DNA of 64,000 nt, taken from NCBI GenBank assembly GCA_018340375.1, contig JAFFJZ010000004.1, forward strand, positions 44,742,001 to 44,806,000. The letters are read 5' to 3'. Position numbers and translations under genes: made by a program. Numbering within the stretch: position 1 is the stretch's first letter; each line of letters opens with the position of its first letter. The notes beneath the pieces were generated by a model that was not told the DNA's origin, did not search any database, and saw nothing but the letters and a program-made list of their open reading frames with translations. Below are positions 55,266 through 64,000 of this stretch, piece by piece. Origin of the DNA: Gonatopus flavifemur. Its lineage: Eukaryota; Arthropoda; Insecta; Hymenoptera; Dryinidae.

Positions 55266-58200
55266 CAGGGTGAGGCATTGATCTTGAGACAACGAAATAT
55301 CTTGGTGGGATCACCTTTCACTGAAAAATGTTTCATACAAAAGTTGTAGGGTGTCAAAGGGGCTATCCAACAGTGACCTTGGGAATGTCCTTTATCTCGA
55401 TCCCCAAGGTCATTTGAACGTCAAGTTCGGAATTTGAAATGAGACCCCCCCTATTTGATCCCAGGGACGGGAAGAGTGGAGAATTTCACGTCGAGATATG
55501 ACCTTGACCTCAAAGTCGGGGCAATACCAGAATGATTCGAAGGGCAGAAGAGGAGACATTTTGTCCTACGAGAGGTGTTGTGCAACACAGAGGCTGGAAC
55601 AGGCAGGACCTTGAAATGACCCTGACCCTCAAGGTCGTTTGGAGGTCACCGTAGGGAATTGAACGAGTTCGTTATTGAACGAATTTTTTTTGCCTTGTTA
55701 CCGTGGGTCGGGGTGCTCGTTTTCGGTGAGTCCCCTCGCCTCTCACCGTTTTGAATGGTTTTTTTTTGTCCAGAATGAACTTATTCCAACAAATGCTCAA
55801 ATTGGTCACCTTCAACTCCGATGAATTCATTGATCCGTAAGTTCGTTCAAGTTTACGGAATTCCGTTGAATTTCATTGAAACCCCGCTTTGCCAAGAGTG
55901 AACAAAATTCAACAAAACTTTTCCGCCAGGGATCTATCAGGGAACTATCATCCTAATACGGTTTCATCAAGTTCTCCATGTACTCCTTGCGGGAAATTCC
56001 CAGTTTCGGGAATTTCAAAATGGAGGTTTCAGTATGGCACTCCAAAAAATCATTACTGATCGGATTATCAAAGCTGCCATCTTAGAATCTCTGAAATTGG
56101 AAAACTATTCTCATAAAGTACATGTATAACTGATCGGAACCGTATGAAAATCATACTTTTCTGATAGTTGATCTCCATGATTACATAATAATGGAGGTGA
56201 AAGCAGATGGGGAAAAGTAGGTACCCTATGGCACCTGTTCTTATTGAGAGATAGTGAAGTGCTTTTGCAAGGATTTTTTTTTATGTTTTTGGAATGCATT
56301 CGGGCAGCGCACTCATTGAAATTCTGAAAAATCCTGAATGAGCGTCAACCTAAGCCACACATTTGTTGCCTCGAAACGACATTGGTTGGTTCACAGCTAA
56401 CATTACGTTCACACGCAAGAGCGGAAGTTTGTTCTCCAAAAGATCACGATATTTTCCATGGTTTGAGTTACCTTCAATGGAGTGGGCACCCACAACCTTG
56501 TGATCAATTATTCCACATCAAATGTACACGAATATAAGCATAAACACGGTCGTACATGGTCGTTGAATTCAAAGCATTGCATGAAAACAAAACATACCAC
56601 ATCAAACCGGTGTATGTAATTGCGTTCTGTCTCTCGATATTCTCGGTTCATAACTCGGCACGTCAACGAATATCGTGATTTGTGTATTCTGATTCCTCTA
56701 ATCTTTTCTTTTGCTGACTGCTGATTTCTTTCTGAATTTCGTCTCTGTAAAACTTTCTTCCAATAATGGAGGTCATTCCTGTGGAAGGAAAAATGGAAAT
56801 GATCCTCATTTATGGTGAATGTGCCAGGAATGTTCATGCGGTTATTACACTTTATGCTGAACGTTTCCCGAACAACGAGCGATCTTGAGCATCTTTTTAT
56901 CCGGTCATTGAACAATTCATGGGAGAGGGAAGTGTGGGGAACAGAAAAAGAGTCTGTCGCAACACACTTACCGGATTTGACAATGAAACTGCTGTATTAG
57001 CTGCAGTGAATACTGATTCTCATGTCAGTACTCGAGAAATCGAACATGATTCTGGAATTTCGCAACGTAGTGTATGCAGGATATTAAAAAACAAAAATAT
57101 CACCCCTACCACATTTCATTGCATCAAGAACTCCATGGTAATGATTTTCAGAACCGAATTAGTTTTTGCCAATGGGCACGTCAACAAATCCAATGAGATC
57201 CTGATTCCTTTGCTGAAGTGCTATTTTCGGACGAGTCCTCTTTCACCAACCATGGCACGGTTGATAGGCATAACATGCACTACTGGAGTAATGAAAATCC
57301 ACATTGGTTACGTCAAGTCGAACATCAACGTCAATGGTCTGTGCACGTTTGGTGTGGGATAATTGAAGACCAGGTTGTGGGTCCACACTCCATTAAGGGT
57401 CACTTGAACGGCGGAAAATACCGTGATTGTTTGGAAAACCAATTTCCGCTTTCACTTGAAGACGTCACGTTAGCTGTGAGGCAACAAATGTGGTTTCAAC
57501 ACGATGGATGTCCAGCGCATTATTCTCAAGTTGCTCGTCAAGTTTTTGATCGCGAGTCCAATGGACGCTGGATCGGTGGGAGTGGTCCAGTAAATTGGCC
57601 AGCAAGATCGCCAGACTTCTTTTTATGGGGTTACTTGGAGAGCGAAGTTTACAAACAAGTGCCAACTTCTCGAGGAAACATGATACAGCGGATCAAGGAT
57701 GCTTGTGTCAAAATACCACCTAATATGCTTCGGAGTTGTGTACGATCTTTTGAAGTACGGATCAATGAGTGCATTGGAGTTGAAGGTCACCAATTTGGAC
57801 ATTTGTTGAAATAACTCGATTTCGAATAAAACAAGCATTCAAAATTGTGAGAGGTGAGAGGACTCACCGAAAACAAGCACCCTGACCCACGGTCACAAGA
57901 GAAAAAGGAACTCGTTTAATAACGAACTCGTTTGAGTTCTAAGGTGACCTCCAGACGACCTTGAAGGTCAAGGTTGTTTCAAGGTCCTGTCTGGTCCAGC
58001 GTCCATGTTGCACAACGTCTCCCGTATGACAAAATTCCATTCCTTTTGACCTTGGAATCATCTTGGTATTGCCCCGACCTTGAGGTCAAGGTCATATCTT
58101 GACGTGATTTTTTCCGCTCTTTTCATCCCCGGGGTCGAATAGGGGGAATCCCATTTGAAACTGCGAATTTGACCTTCGAATGACTTCGCAGATCGAGATC

Positions 58201-58327
58201 AAGGACATTTCCAAGGTCACTGTTGAATAGCCCCTTTGACACCCTACAACTTTTGTGTAAAACATTTCTCGATGAAAGATGATCCCACCAAGATATTCAG
58301 TTGTCACAAGATAAATGCCTCACCCTG
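55266..58327 (+). mobile_element. Mariner-superfamily element with about 590-bp inverted arms
   Basis: The left end CAGGGTGAGGCATTGATCTTG and right end GCCTCACCCTG are complementary, with TA outside each (55264-55265, 58328-58329). The arms (55266-55846 and 57740-58327) are imperfect complements with several GACCTTGA words. The inner end of the left arm is an inverted copy of the transposase 3' end. It is inserted in the Gypsy element. Confidence 0.82.
56919..57814 (+). pseudogene. Mariner-superfamily transposase, broken
   Basis: The N-terminal frame has a helix-turn-helix region (VSTREIEHDSGISQRSVCRIL). A frameshift near 57095 moves to HQELHGNDFQNR and WARQQIQ, where a TGA near 57200 interrupts. 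Then come LFSDESSFTN (first Asp), QHDGCPAHYS (second Asp) and WPARSPDFFLWG, and the frame ends GHQFGHLLK at 57814. The family normally has five more residues between SPD and FFLWG, including the last catalytic Asp. With them, the spacing would be about 41 residues, as in rosa-like DD41D mariners. So it carries a 15-bp catalytic deletion besides the stop and shift. Confidence 0.78.
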
Positions 58328-58329
58328 TA

Positions 58330-59070
58330 TTTCAGATGCCGCCACTCCTTACACATATCCACGACGGAGGTCGTAGAGGCGCTCAATACCTTATGCGCCT
58401 TTGTGCATGGGTCAGGATGGTTTCCATGGTCCAGTATGCGTAGCCCTCATCCTCTAGTGGCACAGCTTCCTCTGGCGCTAGATCACATGCGTCCAGGGTG
58501 TCGCTGCCAGATGATAAGGACAGCCTTCTATACCTACGAACAAATGGAAATGCGGGCCCTTGAAGTCGAGCGATCACTCAGGCCTCGGGAAATCCCCATC
58601 CAACTCCCCACATCCCAACAAGCCCTTCCGGAATTGGCCTATAAGCCAAAGAAGACCCAATCAAAGAATTCCCGAACTCTAGCCTCCTTAGAGACTTCCC
58701 TTACCTCACCAATGCCCGAGGAATCCCCGATTCCCCTAAACGGGAGGACCCCAAGAAGGAACAAACACTCAACCCATCACCTCCTGAGATTCCTACCGCA
58801 CAATCCACATATGTAGCAAAAGCTGCCCTACCAGCATTCCCTCCACCCAACCCCCGACGATGCGCGCAAGCAAGTCAGACCCCACCATCGCCATCCTCTA
58901 CCCAATCCCAACCATTGATGATCATTACCGTACCTGGTAGCTATGCACCCGAAAGTTTCCCTAGAAATTCCTCACGACCCACCCACAGAGTTCCAGACTC
59001 AAATCCGGACGGACCAATAGAATGTTGACGCTGCGGGGGACGCGGACATCCCGCTCAACAGTGTGCCACC
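58330..59070 (+). pseudogene. Ty3/Gypsy gag C-terminal part with zinc knuckle
   Basis: Readable gag-like sequence resumes right after the inserted element (EVVEALNTLCAFVHGSGWFPW, LALDHMRPGC, YTYEQMEMRALEVERSL) to 58816. A Cys-x2-Cys-x4-His-x4-Cys knuckle lies at 59023-59064, but a TGA at 59026-59028 sits inside it, probably from a Trp codon. The part of gag before 55266 was not recognised. Confidence 0.65.
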
Positions 59071-59985
59071 GCCCGTGATTTCGTTATCATGGCCCTGGAA
59101 GGAGAAACTAGACAGAGGAAGGGCGACCAGGGTCCGCCCGACCCCCAGGAGTTCACCCTCGTCACCCCTAGCGCACCCCTCCCAACCACAATGCGTTGTC
59201 CCACCAAGGGGATCCCGAAGTGAAGCCATGGTCGAGAGCACATCCCGGAATTCCACCCCAGTGGGACCCCACTGAGATGAAAACTCACCCCTACCCCAAC
59301 GAGAATCATACTGGACCATCTCAGATGATACTCCTAGGAAATTATCAGTGGTTCCACCCCCTATTCCGAACCCCTCGGATTATTTCGATTCATTCTCCGA
59401 AACCACCCCTGACCCCAATGATTCCGAAGCAGTTGTGCTTCGTGAACATCTACCCTTCCACCCCACTCCAGACATTCGGAACTTTGTAGGAAACACCCTC
59501 CTCAATGACCTGATAACCAATCTACCCCACAAACCAGAACCAATCGGAATAAATAAGCCTCCTGAGCATTCCTCAGGAGTCCCTGCACCCCCATCGACAG
59601 AGAATAACCCGGGGAGATCGATTCACAGATCCTTGTATGAGGATGGATATCCTTGTGAAGAATCTATTTCTTCAGAGGAACCGACCCCCTCGTTCGCCCA
59701 ACTCCCCGAGGAATCACCCCCTACCGGAAAGAGCGATATACCGAACCCCCAGGACACACCCTCCTGAGTGACCTAGTCGCGAATTTACCCCCCAGAATCC
59801 ACCTAGGGCCAGGAATCGAAGATCACCTAGATCCTGAGAGAACACTCGGGCTCAGCAACATTTTCCCGCACCCTCCATCACAGTCTCACCCTGACCACAA
59901 CTCCCGAAACTCAACTCCGGAAACCCCACGAAAGGAATCCAATAGCCACCCCCCGAATGACCCGAGCCCCCTAGCCCAAATATAC

Positions 59986-60420
59986 TTGACCATCAGGATT
60001 GGCCCTCACGATATTCCTGCCCTCATGGACACAGGTGCATCGTGTACCTTTTCGGTCCCCCCCGGTCGTGACTTACTGCGGGTCCTCAAAATCCTTATCC
60101 AAAAAGCCTCCTACGGTGCCATGGGAGTCGTCAATGTGAAAATTGAACCCATTTCGGAGGAAGCTCAGGTACGAATAGAAATTCTTGATGTTAAAAGGAC
60201 TCCAACTCGTCGGGTGGTACCTGGCCTAGACATTGATTTCATCCTAGGGATGGATTTCTTTCATGAATTCGGTTCGATTTTGGATGGGTTCAACTGCCGT
60301 CGGCGTATCGAAGGACAGGAAGAGAACTGCCAGTATTTGTCCTCAAGCCTCGAAATTCCAACTTCGCCACCCACCCTTCATGGTCCACTACCCTTGAACC
60401 CCTCCCAACAAACCCGTTGA
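59986..60420 (+). pseudogene. Ty3/Gypsy protease domain
   Basis: Retropepsin motifs are present: ALMDTGASCTF (catalytic Asp) and FILGMDFF near the end. The frame closes at a TGA (60418-60420) before the reverse transcriptase. Pro-rich, low-complexity sequence with stops (59071-59985) separates it from the knuckle. Confidence 0.75.
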
Positions 60421-60474
60421 GGAAATTTTGTCAAGCAGGAAGTCCCTGCTCTGACCCGTCCATCCGGTACTATC

Positions 60475-61880
60475 TTGTTAACTCCCCACCACATTGACGT
60501 CCAGGGACATCTAGGCAAGAAGCGCAGATATTACCTGGTCAGCCCAAAGGTCAGGGAAGAAATGTACAAGGAGGTAGATAGGATGCTGGGCGAAGGAATA
60601 GTCGAACCTTCTTCGAGGGATTGTTCAAGTCCGATCTTGATGATGAAGAAAAGGGAAGTAAAACCTCAAGACAAGGAGCTACAACGCATGATCGCTCGAG
60701 AAGGGGAGATCAAACCTAAAAGCGAGTATAGGTTCTGCGTGGATCCCCGTCAAGTTAACAAGGTAACCAAAAGAGACGCCTATCTCCTCTCCTACATGAT
60801 TAGTATTCTGGTCAAATTACGTTCGACCCAGTATATCTACACCATCGATACCAGTCGAGCCTACCACCAGATGCCCATGAACCCTCGCTCGGGAGAAATC
60901 ACGGCTCTCACGGTCCCTGGCCGTGGTTCATTACAATTCACCCGTATGCCCTATGACTTGACTAACGCCCCTGCCACATTCTAACGACTCATGGATGAAC
61001 TAATCGGCCCCTCCCTAGAGCCCCACGCATTTGCATATTTGGATGATATCATTATCGTCACGAAAACATTCGAAGATCATTCAATCTGGCTAATGGAAGT
61101 CTTGGACAGGATGAGAGAAGCTGGATTAACCATTTACCCAGAAAAATGTGAATGGTGTGAGTCGGAGGTGAGGTACCTCGGCTTTCTGGTCAATCAAAAT
61201 GGTCTTCAAATGGATCCTCCTAAAATCGAGCCCGTACTGAACAACCTCCTTCCCCCCCACCAATCTATGGAGACTCCAGAGATTCCTCGGTATGGCGTCG
61301 TAGTACCGACATTTTATCGAACATTTCAACACGATCGCCACCCCACTTCATAAGTTACCCAAGAAGGTTCAGCATGGAAGACGGAAGACGCGGAACGGAA
61401 GGCCTTTGAATCTCTCAAGAAGTCCATAGCTTCAGCCCCTATCCTGGCTCGCCCCGATTCTTCCCAGCCTTTCGCCTTTTAAACAGATGCCAGTGACATT
61501 GGTTTCGGCGCTGTCCTCACCCAGTCTTTCTAGGGAGAGGAGAGAGTCATTGCTTTCGGAAGTAGACCTCTAAACAGCGCTGAGAAAAATTACTCCGTGA
61601 CAGAGCGAGAATGCCTGGCCGTTCTCTGGGCCATTGAAAGATTCCGAAAATACTCGGAAGGTTTCCACTTCACAGTGATAGCCGACCACGGAAGTTTGGA
61701 GTGGCTATATCAACTTCAAAACCTCACGGGGACACTGGCCGGATGGGCTCCGGAACTCCTGGAGTATGATTCACATGAAGTCCACAGAAAAGGTGCCCTC
61801 CACCATGTCCCTGATGCCCTGTCACGGATGCACGAAGAGGCTTCCCACACTGCATCTGCTCTGAAACCTTCCACTTCCCA
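60475..61880 (+). pseudogene. Ty3/Gypsy reverse transcriptase and RNase H
   Basis: Reverse transcriptase blocks run EGIVEPSSRDCSSPI, YRFCVDPRQVNKVT, YIYTIDTSRAYHQMP and FTRMPYDLTNAPATF, then a TAA at 60982-60984 where Gln is usual. MDELIGP, FAYLDDIIIV (catalytic) and VRYLGFLV follow. A frameshift near 61265 and a TAG for Trp come next. RNase H shows TDASDIGFGAVL, NYSVTERECLAVLWAI, ADHGSLEWL and DALSRM, again with TAA and TAG codons between. Confidence 0.85.
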
Positions 61881-62099
61881 AGTCCTTGACCCACGAATTA
61901 TCCCGCCCCAAAATGATACCCACGTAGACTGGTACAACAAGAGATATAACGTCCTGCAGTACACCCCAGATATCATCCCAGCTGGAGGATCGTGGATGGA
62001 GATCGTGGATCTACGTCGAGCGTCGAGGCCTACTTGTTAGTCAAGTTATGTAAGACTTGAACAAATGGAAACTGGTCGTTCCCGATGCCTTCAGGCACT

Positions 62100-63022
62100 C
62101 CGCGTTCGGGGACATTGAACGGTATAACCAAAGTTGCGAGAGTGCCAGGAGGCAAGAGTCTCGCAACAGGCACCACCTGGCATGATCGACTTCCGGAAGA
62201 TCACGCAAGCGTGGAGCATGGTAGCAGCGGATGTCATGGGCCCTTCGCCCATGAGTGAGCTCGGCAATAGTTACCCCCTAGTATGTATGGACCTATTGAC
62301 CAAAGCGATTGAAGTCGCTGTCATGCGAAACGCCACTGCGGAAGTGATCTCGATGAGATTCAACGACATGGTCGTGGATCGTCACGGTGCTCCGGAAGGC
62401 CTTGTCACCGATAATAGAACCGAATATGCCAATCGACATGTTACCCAGTATCTGGCGTATCATGGCATTCGGCAGTCCCTCACCTCTGTGTATGACCCGC
62501 AAGCAAATCCTGTGGAAAGCGTGAACCGAGTATAGAAGACGATGTTCAGAGCTCACCTGGACAGAGACCATCGGGAATGGGACAAGTATCTCCCAGAATT
62601 TCGTATGGCATACAATACTGCGGTTCACTCTCCCACCCACGTGAGCCCTGCCCTCCTCGACTATGGTTTCAATCCCCGCCTTCCACAGTCCTACCGTCGA
62701 GTCGTGGAAAGCCCACAGATTGCCCTTGTGGACCTGCCCGTTCCGACCTGGGGAAATGGGAAGACCACATGTCCAGAATTCCCGCCCTTCGGGATATTGT
62801 CAGCCAACACCTAGACGAAGCTTTTGAGCGTCAATCCCGCTATCATAACAGTGGGAGAAGTGACGTTGTCGATCGGATAGGGGACGAGGTGATGAAACCC
62901 AATTTCATCCTATCGGACGCCTCGCGACACTTTGCTGTGAAGCTGGCTAGGGAATATAAGGGTCCTGATATGATAGGTAATGTCTGCTCCCCTGGTGTGT
63001 ACGAGACGAACAAGGCCGAGTA
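62100..63022 (+). pseudogene. Ty3/Gypsy integrase
   Basis: Catalytic positions are visible: D in VAADVMGP, D in VTDNRTEY (usually NGTE) and E in QANPVESVNR. 34 residues separate the last two, one fewer than the usual 35. A TAG at about 62533 breaks the frame before MFRAHLDRDHREWDKYLPEF. A frame change near 62750 leads to the tail with IPALRDIV, RYHNSGRS, VGNVCSPGVYE-type sequence and a stop at 63022. The overall pattern recalls insect Osvaldo-like Gypsy elements (inference). Non-functional. Confidence 0.8.
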
Positions 63023-63028
63023 GCTGGT

Positions 63029-64000
63029 TGTCACGTCCGACAGTCGAATGTACATGAATATTTTTCTAAGTTTAAATTCATAGATTTTGATTTAACTTGA
63101 ATGCCTCTGAGTAGCGCGAGGCTTGAGTGAAACTGGATCTGGAGCTAAAACTTGTGCCCACGGGACCAGTATTTTCTTGTTGGGAATAGGAAATCGTGAA
63201 ATGGATTCGGAAAGGATTTTAAGGACTCACGAGTTGTCGCACTGTTGCATAGGATGTATTCGAAAATCAAATACAACCTTCAACGACATCATTTACCACT
63301 TTTCGAGAGGATTGGCTCGTTTGTGAAGCTGTAAGAAGAGAAGGGAAAAGAAATGATCGAAGCTGTAGGAATGAATGTTTAGTTATTGGAATGAACATAG
63401 AATTCACTCAATTGAAATTTTGAACTCTGAAACTTGTGGAGAAAACTTTGGATTCACATCAATAGGAATGTACCAATCAATAAGATCTGATTCTACCTTT
63501 CGTTTCGTTATCACCACGTCCCTCTGTTCTCCCTGTCTGTAGTTCAATGAACGTTATCGTCGTTTTGTTTACCACCAACACTCAATCACTGCTTTGAGCA
63601 CTGAGATGTTAGTCTTGAAAATTGGGATTTACAATGAATTCAAATTAGAAGTGAAACTAAATTGAAACTGAATTGGAATTGAATTGAAATTAGATTGAAA
63701 TTGAATTGAAAATAGGGATGGATATATGAGAATGGTTTTCTTTTTGGAGTTGATAGATTTGATAATCTTTATGTAAGTCGCGACGAGAATCTGCCCAAGG
63801 TTCTTCTCTACACCAAGGAATGACCTCGGATTAACCCCAATTGGAGCGGTTTTGTTCGGTCAGTGGGGTCATCGACTAACTAGGAACCACTAATTATTCC
63901 ACAGACTGGAATACACCCGGTAGTGAGGGGCATTGACGAATCGAAAGGTCAGTGCTCTCGACTTCGTCATCTTCTTGTACGTTTTTCCTATGTCGTGAAG
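63029..64000. other. Possible 3' LTR start and unassigned flank
   Basis: TGTCACGTCCGAC at 63029, just after the integrase stop, could be the start of a long terminal repeat, but I found no matching 5' copy in the window, and the window ends before a right border could be seen. 63640-63717 is a low-complexity run of GAATTGAAATT words. No gene seen. Confidence 0.3.

Overview
The window is eukaryotic and almost certainly arthropod (probably insect) DNA. It is AT-rich, has no operon structure, contains spliced genes, and is packed with insect-type transposable elements: Transib, mariner/Tc1 relatives, a TTAA-inserting Kolobok-like transposon, RTE and other LINEs, a Ty3/Gypsy element, tRNA-derived SINEs and hairpin MITEs. 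I cannot assign an order. No confident single-copy housekeeping gene is visible. The best candidate for a non-mobile gene is a broken THAP-domain gene with tandemly duplicated exons at 44.85-52.05 kb.

Layout. 0-1.7 kb: degenerate repeats. 1729-7392: an apparently complete Transib transposon, with CACAGTG ends, a 5-bp target duplication, inverted arrays of 121-bp repeats near both ends, and a two-exon RAG1-like transposase. 8.1-9.25 kb: AGATATCT-rich repeats around a tRNA-derived SINE. 9350-11837: a non-autonomous element with about 500-bp inverted arms and a 175-bp tandem array. 12914-17486: an element with inverted 275-bp arrays around a decayed transposase-like gene of a family I know but cannot place in a superfamily. 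17.8-32.1 kb: MITE/foldback territory with no convincing gene.

32.9-44.6 kb is a deeply nested stack. A decayed LINE on the minus strand (about 44.5 to 34.3 kb) was hit by a 343-bp LINE fragment (16-bp target duplication) and by a TA-flanked element (35423-41895). That element contains a long palindrome, and the palindrome's loop received a near-complete RTE retrotransposon (37433-40788, 11-bp target duplication). A 5'-truncated copy of the same RTE lies at 32.89-33.68 kb.

44.85-52.05 kb: the THAP gene. One of its 111-bp exons is split by two abutting TTAA-type transposons (45748-49824 and 49829-50703). The larger one carries a Kolobok-like transposase gene that is itself split by a mariner (47293-48585) with an intact transposase reading frame. 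52.35-53.4 kb: a dead mariner. 53.5-63 kb: a dead Ty3/Gypsy element interrupted by a mariner-superfamily element (55266-58327) whose inverted arms include a copy of the end of its own transposase gene.

Two transposase genes look translatable throughout: Transib (after splicing one intron) and the inner mariner. The RTE has a single visible nonsense codon. Insertion boundaries give a readable order of events: in several places, removing the inner element and one target-site copy restores an open frame or an expected exon length.
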